In this document: in pieces, positions 27,301 to 35,784 of the stretch
Layout of the letters: each line of letters begins with the position of its first letter
Numbering within the stretch: the first letter of the stretch is position 1
Origin: Planctomycetota bacterium
GTDB lineage: Bacteria > Planctomycetota > UBA8742 > UBA2392
Assembly (NCBI GenBank): GCA_016712285.1
Contig: JADJRK010000001.1
Span: 2,232,001-2,296,000 of the forward strand
Length of the DNA stretch: 64,000 nt
Reading direction: 5' to 3'
The notes under the pieces: generated by a model
The model's database searches: none
Told to the model about the DNA's origin: nothing
Seen by the model: only the letters and a program-made list of their open reading frames with translations
Made by a program: the position numbers and the translations under genes

Positions 27301-27441
27301 TCCCCGCGCTTGATTGAGCCCCAGAAGACCGAAGAAGACGCGCCCGGCGACATTCGCACCTATGCCCGCTCCAGACGCTTGCCGGACAAGGGTGCCGATG
27401 ACCGGGGCTTCCGGCCGGCTGCCCGGCTGCCCCAGGATTGA
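24373..27441 (+). CDS. Ser/Thr receptor kinase with Ig-like repeats and C-terminal FGE-like domain (1022 aa)
   Basis: The kinase domain (about 14-285) is complete: LGQGAMGGVYLA glycine loop, Lys in AIKVIHP, HRDIKPANIM catalytic loop, DFGLV, and GTPQYMPLEQW activation-segment end. One membrane helix lies at about 354-376 (LIAVALLVVIAAAVGAFII). Outside the membrane come several bacterial Ig-like beta repeats (about 440-735, each with a D/T-GN-F motif) and a formylglycine-generating-enzyme/SUMF1-like domain (about 755-1018: MVLVPGGKFKRG, LPSEAQWEFAARG, GNVEEWCLDWY, ARGGSW, RGFR). No cysteine follows RGGSW, so catalytic formylglycine formation is unlikely; the domain is better read as a ligand-binding sensor. 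It is probably co-transcribed with the thioredoxin-like lipoprotein. Confidence 0.88.
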   Translation: MSDDPLLNKGELGPYKIERKLGQGAMGGVYLARHRVLDVYHAIKVIHPKLIGDQTLVERFLREARNTARLKHMNIVQVVGADQVDGIYYLAMEFVEGKTLEQIMRSPGLNLHDAVRYIHMVANALAYAHSRNIIHRDIKPANIMINEEDIAKLMDFGLVRDVGQPEGAESGEQLTMAGYIMGTPQYMPLEQWQGEGVDHRSDIYALGATLYVMLCGKLPFPGKNARDIFRNVLTSQAKLVNEHNPDIDRDLAAIVHKAIAPEKDDRYQTTQEFALALEAWWDQHPYQGTSLFKAPTMDETRGVTGARSVLSSSSANTKATTAQPAATRAMLQHGSTLEGSTPTSMDSLKRSKAPLIAVALLVVIAAAVGAFIIFGGKDNGGGGAVQLSLELAIPPDRALEALPLAVNKKTFSVAGTCNGDVTLNNEPYTLGSPIDLQPKLNVLLVRATLGESTLERTLFVLLDEQSPVLTVPDLTGRDGNVIPTTVSTYKLKGTVKDEVSGLEGLKVTLLIDGDAREMIPDAQGGFERDIPVSEKDVTLELTATDRAGNQSLALTFWVSPERDPLLFMEEPKDAAWVTTETFTLSGKLSKSRGVTLTVDGEPAKLDTDGNFSASVTRAPGRHDIALVATDRIGNKRETKRSVVVDLEPPRLTLEEPQAGTRRVESVPAAIAVKGKLDSADAVLTVNGNVVTVNPDGSFATDVQVDAFGTFKVTVEATDPARRSTPAEVAIDVKRLLYKPLEKNAQGYQVYERLSDGMKMVLVPGGKFKRGVADVLPDAREREIELSPYLIAMYEVTRAQFAKFLTESRVNADDALGRRWLVKDETGEFAGLRVAGNQWSAAEGEGLFPVTYVTWTGAQAYCKWADADAGDLPSEAQWEFAARGTDGRPFPWGTEPVNTRRANIKITGRDATVTGDTMADGDSPFGLRMMAGNVEEWCLDWYEEGGYALPGQQGKDPVLRTKPGASNRRVARGGSWQSPRLIEPQKTEEDAPGDIRTYARSRRLPDKGADDRGFRPAARLPQD

Positions 27442-27590
27442 GCGCCCGGGTGGCGCCCGGCCCATTCACCCCAACGACCAATTGAGGCACGAACGGCCAA
27501 GCCCGGCATGGTGCCCATTGGCGGCATTGTGCAGTTGAGCATTTCCGATGGCGTGTGCGGAAAGTATCGTGTGCCCCACCACAGGAGAAC

Positions 27591-30053
27591 ATGAACATGA
27601 TCGTCTCACGCTGGATCGCCGTGTGCGTGCTGCTTGCGCTACCCGCATGCTTTGTGCCCGTGAGCGGGCAAGAGAGCGGCAATGAACCAAAAGTTAAAGA
27701 AGCCAAGGCGACCAAGCTGGATCCCAGCCAGCGCGACCCCGATGCATGGGTGCCGCAGGACCCTTACGACCTGACCGGCCCGATGCCGACGGACGAAGAA
27801 GTGCGCACAGCCATCAAAGAAGGTGCGCACCACGTGCTGACCACGCAGCAGGAAAACGGCTCGTGGGACGTGCTGCTTGAAGGCCACCTGCTGTCGTACA
27901 CCGCAGACCAGGCGATGGACGCCGTTGCAGTGACGTCACTGGCCGGCATCTCGCTGGCGCCGCACAAGCACCTGGATGAGCGCATTGAGCCCGCGCTTGA
28001 AAGGGCCGCTGCCTTCGTAATCGACCGCATCATCCGCGGCAAGCTCAGCTTCCAGGTCGACTACGCATGCTGGCGCTACACCCTTGCCCTTGAATTCATG
28101 ATTGAGCGCCACCAGTCGACCACCGACGCCGACCGCAAAGCCCTCTACCACAGCACAGCCAAGCGCTGCATGGACGGCCTGCTGCGCATCCAGCTCAACA
28201 ATGGTGAGCGCACGCTGATGGACCAGCGCCGCCGTGCGCGGGCTGACGCGCGCGCAGCCAAGGCATCTTTGCCCGGCGACATGGGCGTGGTCCTGACCCT
28301 GCCGACCGACCAGGACTATCGCGGTGGCGCACCCGTTGAAGGCACCGTGGCCGGCAGCGCAGCCGAGAAGGCGGGCTTGAAGCCCGGCGACCGCATCACA
28401 GAAGCCGAAGGCATCCGCATCGAGAACGCGTTTGATTACTACCTGCTTGAGCTGGAATTCATCCAGGGCCAGACGATCGACCTGAAGGTGAAACGCGAAG
28501 GTGGTGCAGTCGAAAGCATCAGCGCGCAGATCCCCATGACATGGCCGATCTACACTGGCATCGCCGTACGCTGGGATGGCAACAGCGCCATCGCCGACAA
28601 CTTCCTCGCCAAATCGCCCGCATTGAAGGCGGGCATGGAAGTCGGCGACAAGATCACCAGCATCAACGGTATTGCCATCGCCAGCGACGCCGACCTGAAG
28701 AAGGCCGTCAGTGCCCTCGCACCCGACAAGGACGTGAAGATCGCCGTCAACCGCGGCGGCAAGTCCACCACCGTGACGTTCAAGGGAGCATATGCACCTG
28801 AGGGCGCACTGGACATTTTCTCGATTGCAGAAGACACGAGCGGCCTCGACGGCGTTGAAGTCAAGCCTTACTACGAAATGTACGGCTTGCAGTCTGGCAA
28901 CCCCGCGTTCTTCCGCTTTCCGGGGTTTGCGGCATTGCGTCTCGGCATCAAGGTCGGCGACCGCATCACCCACATTAACCACGTGCCCATTGCCGGCCTT
29001 GACCACTACCAGTTTGTGTCAGCGCGTCTGCCGGCTGGCGAACTGGTGAACGTCCGCTGGGTACGCGGCGGCGAACAGATGGAGAAATCCACCATGGTCT
29101 CCCCGCTTGTACAGCCGGGCAGCATGGACGTCGTGTTCGTCGGCGGCGCGATTGCCGGGCAGGCATCGCAGCTGCTGTACTCGGAATGCCGCATCATGCA
29201 GGTGCTGTCCGGCGGCTCAGGCGACAAAGCCGGACTGAAGCCCGGCGACGTCATCACCAAGGTGGAGGGCCATAACACGCCCGACCGCATCGCGTTCAGC
29301 GACGTGCTGATGTACTACAGCGCGGGCGACGAAGTGAACGTGACGTTCAAGCGCAAGGGCAAAGAGCAGACCGCCAAGGCCCGCCTCAGCTCGCCCAGCG
29401 AAACACCGGTCGAGGAAGGTGGCTGGGCTTACTACCCATGGATGGGTCTGGCGACCACGCACTCCACGTCGGCAGCACTGATCGCGCTGTACCGCGGCCG
29501 CGACCTGCTGGGGCTGGTTCCGCCCAAGTCGGCACTGGGTGCAGGCGAACGGCTGATCACCGGCCTGCGTGTCGAGGACCCTAATGTGCCGGGGCTTGAA
29601 AGCTACTTGTACAAAGCTGACGCCAAGCAGTGGGCGTTCGCGCTGCCCTTTGCCAGCGACATTCGCGGCAACGTGGGCCGCATCTGTGGTTGCGAACTGC
29701 AACAGTACAAGGCCAAGCTGCGCACCAAGGATCAGCTCAAGAAGTCGGTCGATGCGTTCCTCAAGTATCGCTATGAGCTCGACCGTGTGCGCGACTTCTG
29801 GCATACGCACGCCCGTCACCTGTACCAGAACGCGGCCTACTACTGGATGTTCGGCCACTACTACGCCATCCAGGCCGCCAAAGAAGTCGGCGGCGATACG
29901 GCCAAGAAGACCAACGAGATCGTGCTCAAGGCCGTGATGCTCGACCGCGAAGAAGGCGGCGTGTGGAACGACCACCATGCATTCGGCGACCTGATCGGCA
30001 CCTGCCAGGCGTTGCAGGTGCTGGGCGAGTGCGAAGGCGGATTCAGGAAGTGA
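27591..30053 (+). CDS. Exported protein with four PDZ domains inserted in an alpha-toroid (820 aa)
   Basis: The signal peptide or lipoprotein signal is at 1-27 (LLALPAC). The N-terminal region (about 70-215) has helical repeats with QQENGSW, resembling terpene-cyclase/prenyltransferase alpha-alpha toroids. Four PDZ modules follow (about 230-320, 320-398, 420-505, 513-600) with the carboxylate-binding loop words AGLKPGDRIT, AGMEVGDKIT, LGIKVGDRIT and AGLKPGDVIT. The C-terminal region (610-820) returns to toroid-like helices (HSTSAALIALYRG, YYWMFGHYYAIQAAKE). No protease catalytic triad is seen. I chose ATG 27591, just after AGGAGA; ATG 27597 is equally possible. It ends before a strong terminator. 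PDZ domains suggest it captures protein C-termini in the periplasm. Confidence 0.8.
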   Translation: MNMIVSRWIAVCVLLALPACFVPVSGQESGNEPKVKEAKATKLDPSQRDPDAWVPQDPYDLTGPMPTDEEVRTAIKEGAHHVLTTQQENGSWDVLLEGHLLSYTADQAMDAVAVTSLAGISLAPHKHLDERIEPALERAAAFVIDRIIRGKLSFQVDYACWRYTLALEFMIERHQSTTDADRKALYHSTAKRCMDGLLRIQLNNGERTLMDQRRRARADARAAKASLPGDMGVVLTLPTDQDYRGGAPVEGTVAGSAAEKAGLKPGDRITEAEGIRIENAFDYYLLELEFIQGQTIDLKVKREGGAVESISAQIPMTWPIYTGIAVRWDGNSAIADNFLAKSPALKAGMEVGDKITSINGIAIASDADLKKAVSALAPDKDVKIAVNRGGKSTTVTFKGAYAPEGALDIFSIAEDTSGLDGVEVKPYYEMYGLQSGNPAFFRFPGFAALRLGIKVGDRITHINHVPIAGLDHYQFVSARLPAGELVNVRWVRGGEQMEKSTMVSPLVQPGSMDVVFVGGAIAGQASQLLYSECRIMQVLSGGSGDKAGLKPGDVITKVEGHNTPDRIAFSDVLMYYSAGDEVNVTFKRKGKEQTAKARLSSPSETPVEEGGWAYYPWMGLATTHSTSAALIALYRGRDLLGLVPPKSALGAGERLITGLRVEDPNVPGLESYLYKADAKQWAFALPFASDIRGNVGRICGCELQQYKAKLRTKDQLKKSVDAFLKYRYELDRVRDFWHTHARHLYQNAAYYWMFGHYYAIQAAKEVGGDTAKKTNEIVLKAVMLDREEGGVWNDHHAFGDLIGTCQALQVLGECEGGFRK

Positions 30054-30075
30054 GCTGATACTCAGTTTGTGGAAG

Positions 30076-30110
30076 GGCCCGGCTTCCCGTGAATGCCGGG
30101 CCTTTTTTCT
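30076..30110 (+). terminator. Strong Rho-independent terminator ten bases before kinase A
   Basis: GGCCCGGC (30076-30083), an 11-base loop and GCCGGGCC (30095-30102) form an 8-bp GC-rich stem followed directly by TTTTTTCT. It ends the PDZ-gene transcript. The ATG of kinase A follows only nine bases later, with no ribosome-binding site between. Confidence 0.88.
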
Positions 30111-30119
30111 TCCAAGCCC

Positions 30120-31901
30120 ATGTCGAACACAGTCAAAGCTGCCTCGATGTTGCCTGGCCTGCCGCTGCCGCTGGCGCAGGCGCTGCGTCGTGCGCTGAAC
30201 GCCAAGTCGCCTGAGGGCGCGCACCTGGGTGCGTACTACTTCTTTGAAGCCTCGCTCAAGCTCACGGGCGCCAGCATGGTGGCTGTCTACCTGCAGGACG
30301 GCGCCAAAGAGCCCAAGATCAACAAGGCGCTCGAGAACCTGGCACGCCCCAGCACCGGGCACTGGCTCAACCTGCTGCGCGAGATTGCGGCATGGCTGGG
30401 CTCGCGCCCTGACGCCGGGTTGCTGCCGCTGTCCGGGGTCGGCAAGCGCCTGACCGAGCGATCGCCCAAGCCGGCCTGCGTGGCCTTCCTGAAGTATGCC
30501 GCCAGGGCCCAGGAAAAGGACGAGAACCGCACCAACGTCTCTGTGCTCGACCTGTTCGACGGCATCGTCGGCTACCGCAACGCCGAGGTCGGCCATGGCG
30601 GGCAGCGCACCCAGGCCTTCTATCGCGACGCGGCTCCGCTGCTGGTGGACGCGATGATCGAGGGCTTTGAAGCACTCAACCCCTTCGAAGGCCTGATGTT
30701 CTGTGTCGCGCGCGACGTGGTCGATTCGCGCAGCGGCAAGTCCATGCGCCGCTATGAAGTGCTGCGCGGCGACGGCATCCACGTGCCCTTTGACGACGAG
30801 AACCGCGAAGCGGACGCCGGCATACCCGCCGGCCAGCTGTTGCTGGTCGGGCGCAACGTGCGCGTGCGGCTGCACCCGCTGCTGGTGTATGAGCTGGATG
30901 AGCTTGAGCGTGACCGGGTGGGCTTCCTGAACAAGGTCGGCGTACGGCGCGGCAAGACCGAAGAGGTGGGCGTCAAGAACGTCGAGTACCTCGACTATGA
31001 CTCAGGCGCCCGGCTCAGCTCGCACAACCCGACGCAGGAACTGGCAGAACTGCTGACACGGGTGAGCGGCAAGACCGTCACAGCCAACGAGATCGATGAC
31101 GCGCAGGATGGCCCCGACAGCGACGCGGGCCTGGGTGACTCCGGGCGCGCGGCGGCGGCCAGCGAGTGGATCGGCGACTTCGAGATCCTGGGCGAGCTTG
31201 GCCGCGGCGGCATGGGCATCGTGTACAAGGCCCGCCAGGGCAGCCTCAAGCGCGTGGTGGCGCTGAAGGTGCTGCCGCCGGGCGTCAGCGGCGACCCGAT
31301 TGCCGTGGCGCGCTTCAAGCGCGAGATCTCGGCGCTGGCGCGCTGCGACCACCCCAACGTGGTCAAGGTGCTCGCCGCAGGCCAGGACGGCGACCGATAC
31401 TTCTATGCCATGGAGTACGTCGAAGGCAGCGACCTCGCCGGCGTCTATGGCGTGCTGACCCAGCACAAGGACAAGTCGGGCGAGTTTCGCGAGCGCGACC
31501 TGCTCAAAAGCCATCAGCAGCGCAGGCCAGTCCCGCGCCGAAAAGAACGCCGAGAAGCACCCGGCCGACATGGGCCTGAACGTGCCCAAGCTGCAAAAAG
31601 GCACCGCGGTCATCACCAAGGGCAAAGACTACTACGTGCGCCTGGCCGAGATCATCGCCCAGGCCGCAAGCGGCATCGCGCACCTGCACAGCCACGGCAT
31701 CATCCACCGCGACCTCAAGCCCGGCAACATCATGCTGACCACCGACAGCAGCCGCGCGATCATCATGGACCTGGGCCTGGCGCAGATGCAGGACCAGAGC
31801 ATGGCGCTGACCATGAGCAGCGTGAAAGTGCTGGGCACGCTGCGCTACATGCCGCCCGAGCAGTTGCAGCACCAGATGCTCGAGATCAAGGAAACCGCTG
31901 A
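30120..31901 (+). CDS. Receptor kinase A, 5' part: HEPN-like domain, beta domain and N-lobe of kinase (frame breaks near 31506)
   Basis: Corrected for one extra base, kinase A would be 1884 residues (30120-35775). This frame is authentic for about 462 residues, after which an AAAA run at 31506-31509 (AAA in copy B) shifts it. Residues 1-185 are helical and contain YRNAEVGHG (R153, N154, H159), resembling the HEPN RNase motif Rx4-6H. Residues 190-345 are a beta-rich domain of unknown family (LRGDGIHVPFDDE, LVGRNVRVRLHPLLVYE). The kinase begins at about 353 (LGELGRGGMGIVYKA, VALKVLPPG, HPNVVKVLAAGQDGDRY). The start matches the start of copies B and C; no Shine-Dalgarno is present. A membrane-signalling role is inferred. 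Confidence 0.8.
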   Translation: MSNTVKAASMLPGLPLPLAQALRRALNAKSPEGAHLGAYYFFEASLKLTGASMVAVYLQDGAKEPKINKALENLARPSTGHWLNLLREIAAWLGSRPDAGLLPLSGVGKRLTERSPKPACVAFLKYAARAQEKDENRTNVSVLDLFDGIVGYRNAEVGHGGQRTQAFYRDAAPLLVDAMIEGFEALNPFEGLMFCVARDVVDSRSGKSMRRYEVLRGDGIHVPFDDENREADAGIPAGQLLLVGRNVRVRLHPLLVYELDELERDRVGFLNKVGVRRGKTEEVGVKNVEYLDYDSGARLSSHNPTQELAELLTRVSGKTVTANEIDDAQDGPDSDAGLGDSGRAAAASEWIGDFEILGELGRGGMGIVYKARQGSLKRVVALKVLPPGVSGDPIAVARFKREISALARCDHPNVVKVLAAGQDGDRYFYAMEYVEGSDLAGVYGVLTQHKDKSGEFRERDLLKSHQQRRPVPRRKERREAPGRHGPERAQAAKRHRGHHQGQRLLRAPGRDHRPGRKRHRAPAQPRHHPPRPQARQHHADHRQQPRDHHGPGPGADAGPEHGADHEQRESAGHAALHAARAVAAPDARDQGNR

Positions 31902-32290
31902 CATCTACTCGCTGGGCGCGACGCTTTACGAACTGGCTGCACTGGCGCCGATGTTCGACGGCGACAGCGAAGCACGGCTGATGCAGCAAGTCCTGCAGGA
32001 AGAACCCAAGGGTGCAAAGCAGATCAACCGCGCGGTGCCACAGGACCTGAACACCATCATCAAGGTGGCGACCAGCAAGATCCCCGGCGACCGCTACCCG
32101 ACCGCCAAGGCACTGCAGAACGACCTTGAGGCGTTTGCCCGCGGTGAACCGATCGTGGCCCGCGCGCCGGGCACGTTTCACTACCTGCGGCTGTTCTACA
32201 GCAAGAACAAGCCGCTCGTGGCGACGATTGCGGCGGCTGTGGTCCTGATGCTGGCAACGGTCAGCTGGTTCATCGTGAACCTGAATGCAA
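30120..32290 (+). repeat. Duplicated segment, copy A (pairs with 35785-37955)
   Basis: The first 2.2 kb of kinases A and B are near-identical. Scattered mostly synonymous differences occur in about the first 380 bases. From about 30500 to 32160 the only differences I find are single-base indels. Divergence resumes around the membrane helix and becomes complete in the coiled coil (after NLNASRA). Confidence 0.85.
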
Positions 32291-35200
32291 GCCGCGCCGA
32301 CGCGCTGGCCCAGAAAGAAACCGCGGAACAGCAGACCATCGAAGCCGACACCCAGCGCAGCCTGGCCGAGTCGCAGAAGAAGCTCGCAGACGAACAGCGC
32401 AACGCAGCCGAAGACCAGCGCCGCATCGCCGAGGAAAAGAAACGTGAAGCTGACGAACAGCGCACCCGCGCCGAAACCGGCGAACAGCAGGCGCGCCAGG
32501 CGCAGGCTGCAGCCGAAGAGTCGGAAAGCCGTGCACTGCGTGAGAAAGAGCGCGCCGTCAGCGCGGAACGGCTTGCCCAGGAGCGCCTGGCCTCGGGCGG
32601 CATCCTTCACGGCGACCAGCTTCTGAACATCGGGCGGGTGGTTGAGGCCCGCCGGACTTACCAGGAAGCGCGGCGGATTTACAGCGAACTTGGCATCAAG
32701 CCCGTACCCGCGGAAGGCGGCCTCAACAGCTGCAACCTGAAGTCGCCGCCGTCGGCTGTCACGTTTGGAGCAGCGTCGTACTCACCCATGGGAACGGTCG
32801 CCGTGGCACCGGGCGGCACGGTCGCGTACTTCTCGGGCGGGCACGGATATGTGGCGTGGGACATCGGCGCATGGCGCGAGTTGCGCACCGTGCAGCGCCA
32901 CGGCGGGATGTGCACCGCGCTTGCGTTGACACCGGATGGCGAAACGCTGGTCACCGGTGGCGAAGGCGGAGTGCTCAAGGTCTGGTCAACGAAAGATGAC
33001 AGCCTGCTGGCTGAACTCTGGGGCCACGACTACATGATCGCCGCGCTCAAGCTGTCGCCGGACGGGCGCACGCTGGCCAGCCTGGAAAGCAACCGCTTGA
33101 TCCTGTGGGACGTGGCTTCACGCCGCCAGTTGTTCCGGAAAGACTTTGAGTACGCCGGGTTTTCGCGGGTGGCTTACTCGGCAGACTCGACGCTTGTTGC
33201 CGTTTGCTCATACAACGGTGCCGTCAGCATTTTTGACCGCACTGGCGTCGAGACCGCAAGCCGCAAGCCAGCAGAAGAGTTTGAAGAGTTGCTGGGCATG
33301 GTATGGGACGAAAGCGGCACGCTGTATGTCTCGCTGTACCAGGCCGGCATCCAGCTTTACAAAACCACCGACCTGTCGCTGTTGCGTGTGATCAAGCCCG
33401 ACATGCCCACCGCAATCTACCGCGCTTCCGGGGCGAACACCCTGATCGGTGCCACGGACAAGGCATTGGTGCTGCTGGACACCGCAACCGGCGCCTCAAC
33501 CGAGGTCACGCGGGAAGTCACCCGCCAGGTCACCGATCTGGCGCAATTGCCGGGCTCGGGCAGCGCCATTGTGGTTGGCAACGGCGGGCAGCCCCAATTG
33601 GTCGATATCGCCGGTCGCAAGCTGGTGCAGGGAGTGATCGGGCATGGACAGGATGTCTTCAGCATCGCGCTGAGTGACAGCGAGGGCCGGGCTGCGACAC
33701 TGGGCACCGACGGATACTTGTGCATCTGGGAATCCCCGACCGGGCGCATGCTGCACCGCACTTACAGCGTTCATCATGCGGCTGTCGCGTTTGTGCCGGG
33801 TGGCGCGCGATTGAACATCTACAGCAGCAACGGCGAGCACTCTGTCATGGACATGACCGGGACAGACTTCACCGCGCGCAAAGTGGCGTCGTCCCCCGCG
33901 GCGTCTATCCCAGTCCTGTCGCCGGATGGCTCTCTCGTTGCGGGCCTCGTCAACCGCAACGTAATCCAGGTGGTGCGTCACGCCAGCGGCGAAGTTGTGC
34001 AGACACTCAAGCCTGAACGCGACATGGGCAACGCGTTGGCGCTGGCGGTCAGCCGGGACAGCAAGTCCGTGCTGGTCGGCTACACATCGCGCATGGTGGT
34101 GCGGTACAGCCTGGAAGACGGCAAGGTTCTGGATCGACTCATCGGCGTGCGCGGGGACCCGATCCGGTTGGCATTCGGCCCGGCTGACAGCGCCGTGGTC
34201 GGTGATTCGGTCGGCAATGTGACCACATGGACGTTCGGCGCCGGTGACTTCCAGTTGCAGACGGCCCACGACATGCAGCCGTTTAACGGTGAAGTCATCG
34301 CGCTGGCCACCAGCCACACGGGCGAATCACTGGTAACGTCAGCCAGCGACGGGTTCGTGCGCACATGGCGATGGGACGACGGTTGGCAACCAACTGGCGT
34401 GCTCCACGCCGGCAGCGTCGCGATGTGCGCGGGCTGGATGGTCAACGGCAGCGTTGTGGTCGGCACGCTGTCGGGGCAGGCACACCTGTTCACCACCGCG
34501 GTTTCGGCGGAGACGCTGAGCCTGACGCACAGTCGCCGGCGCAGGGTCGCGGTGACAGCCACCGCGCTGTCTCCGGGCGGGCGCATGCTGGCCATGGGCA
34601 ACGAAGAAGGCACGGTCGAGTTCTGGTGCTGCGAAAGCGGCCAGTTGCTGGCCATGCAACAGGTGGCCACGGGGCGCATCATCGCCATGACCTTCAACGC
34701 GCAGGGCGACAAGGTGTTTATCGCCGATGCCACGCAGGGTGTGCGCCTGTGGGACCCGCTGCTGGACAAGTCCACATGGAAGCGCCAGATGGGAGAAGAC
34801 CTGGAGGGCCTGTCGATGGCAGTCAGCCCGGCTGGCGACCGGCTTGTGTTCCAGCACAGCGAAGCGCTGATCCTGATGGATGCGCAGGACGGCAAGGCAA
34901 TTCGATGGAGCAACAAGGACTGGCAGTACGACTGGAGCGCCGAGGTAGTCTGCTTCAGCCATGACGGCCGCGAGCTGCTGTACGGCTCGGCTTCGGGGGC
35001 GATCCGCATCATTGACATTGAAAGCTGCACGATCCGTACGCCGCTGACCGGCGGGCCGACCAGTTCGCTCGTGCGGTGTGCGGCATACTCGCCGGATGGC
35101 CGCTGGATTGTCACCGGGCATTTCGACGGGCACGTCCGAGTCTGGTCCAACACGACCGGGCGCCTGCACGCGGCAATCCACTGCCATCGTTCAGAGGTCA

Positions 35201-35775
35201 CGTCGGTGGCGGTCGGAGGCGACCCGCGCTTTGCGTTCACAACCTCGCGCGACGGATTCCGCCGCATGGTGGACCTTGAACGCGGAGATGAAGTTGCTTT
35301 CTGGAGTTTCTACAAGCTTCAACTGCACTGCATTGCCGTCAGCGCCGACGCCGGCATCATTGCCTGCGGCGGCGACCAAGGCGCCTTGTTTGTCGACTAT
35401 CCGGGCCGTGCAGGCGCCCACGAGAAGTGGGATGACCGAGTGGCAACCCTGCGCAGCCAGTTGCAGGCTAACGGCTTGAAGGGTGACCCGGTTGCAGAAC
35501 TGGGCGAATACTTCGCGTTTCGGCACTTTGACTGGTGGGGCGCGCCCTTCATGCGGTTTGCCCGAAGGGCCGGCTCCACGGTGGTCTCGGACTACGCCTA
35601 TGCGCACTCCTGCTGGCGGCTGGCATTGCGCGCGCGGAGCCTTGAGTGGGCACAAGAAGCGCGCCAAGCCATGAATGACATAGATGCAGGCGCCGACGCT
35701 GAAGCCGCGTGCTATGTTACGCTGGCACGGCAGATGTTGAGTTTGCTTGAGAAATCGCTGAAATCGGGCGACTGA
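31570..35775 (+). CDS. Receptor kinase A, 3' part: kinase C-lobe, membrane helix, coiled coil, WD40 propeller
   Basis: This is the continuation of kinase A after the single-base disruption; homology in this frame begins at about 31510, before the ATG at 31570. It holds HGIIHRDLKPGNIM (catalytic loop), MDLGLAQ (DLG in place of DFG), GTLRYMPPEQ and the end of the kinase. Numbered in the corrected protein, one membrane helix follows at about 697-720 (ATIAAAVVLMLATVSWFI), then a 100-residue Glu/Arg/Gln coiled coil. About 900 residues of WD40-type repeats follow (examples: LALTPDGETLVTGGEGGVLK, SPDGRWIVTGHFDGHVRVW). The propeller should lie outside the membrane. The stop is nine bases before the start of copy B, indicating an operon. 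The propeller is clearly diverged from that of B, unlike the kinase half. Confidence 0.82.
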   Translation: MGLNVPKLQKGTAVITKGKDYYVRLAEIIAQAASGIAHLHSHGIIHRDLKPGNIMLTTDSSRAIIMDLGLAQMQDQSMALTMSSVKVLGTLRYMPPEQLQHQMLEIKETADIYSLGATLYELAALAPMFDGDSEARLMQQVLQEEPKGAKQINRAVPQDLNTIIKVATSKIPGDRYPTAKALQNDLEAFARGEPIVARAPGTFHYLRLFYSKNKPLVATIAAAVVLMLATVSWFIVNLNASRADALAQKETAEQQTIEADTQRSLAESQKKLADEQRNAAEDQRRIAEEKKREADEQRTRAETGEQQARQAQAAAEESESRALREKERAVSAERLAQERLASGGILHGDQLLNIGRVVEARRTYQEARRIYSELGIKPVPAEGGLNSCNLKSPPSAVTFGAASYSPMGTVAVAPGGTVAYFSGGHGYVAWDIGAWRELRTVQRHGGMCTALALTPDGETLVTGGEGGVLKVWSTKDDSLLAELWGHDYMIAALKLSPDGRTLASLESNRLILWDVASRRQLFRKDFEYAGFSRVAYSADSTLVAVCSYNGAVSIFDRTGVETASRKPAEEFEELLGMVWDESGTLYVSLYQAGIQLYKTTDLSLLRVIKPDMPTAIYRASGANTLIGATDKALVLLDTATGASTEVTREVTRQVTDLAQLPGSGSAIVVGNGGQPQLVDIAGRKLVQGVIGHGQDVFSIALSDSEGRAATLGTDGYLCIWESPTGRMLHRTYSVHHAAVAFVPGGARLNIYSSNGEHSVMDMTGTDFTARKVASSPAASIPVLSPDGSLVAGLVNRNVIQVVRHASGEVVQTLKPERDMGNALALAVSRDSKSVLVGYTSRMVVRYSLEDGKVLDRLIGVRGDPIRLAFGPADSAVVGDSVGNVTTWTFGAGDFQLQTAHDMQPFNGEVIALATSHTGESLVTSASDGFVRTWRWDDGWQPTGVLHAGSVAMCAGWMVNGSVVVGTLSGQAHLFTTAVSAETLSLTHSRRRRVAVTATALSPGGRMLAMGNEEGTVEFWCCESGQLLAMQQVATGRIIAMTFNAQGDKVFIADATQGVRLWDPLLDKSTWKRQMGEDLEGLSMAVSPAGDRLVFQHSEALILMDAQDGKAIRWSNKDWQYDWSAEVVCFSHDGRELLYGSASGAIRIIDIESCTIRTPLTGGPTSSLVRCAAYSPDGRWIVTGHFDGHVRVWSNTTGRLHAAIHCHRSEVTSVAVGGDPRFAFTTSRDGFRRMVDLERGDEVAFWSFYKLQLHCIAVSADAGIIACGGDQGALFVDYPGRAGAHEKWDDRVATLRSQLQANGLKGDPVAELGEYFAFRHFDWWGAPFMRFARRAGSTVVSDYAYAHSCWRLALRARSLEWAQEARQAMNDIDAGADAEAACYVTLARQMLSLLEKSLKSGD

Positions 35776-35784
35776 CGCCACCTT

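Noticed and set aside
24760..27465. 901-residue open frame antisense to the kinase-FGE gene
   Set aside because: The plus strand encodes complete kinase and FGE motifs; the antisense product has no recognisable features.
31500..31515. Programmed ribosomal frameshift in kinase A at the AAAA run
   Set aside because: A +1 shift would be needed, there is no downstream stimulatory structure or in-frame stop arrangement that I can see, and copies B and C encode this region without any shift. A base-calling or polishing error, or a mutation, is simpler.
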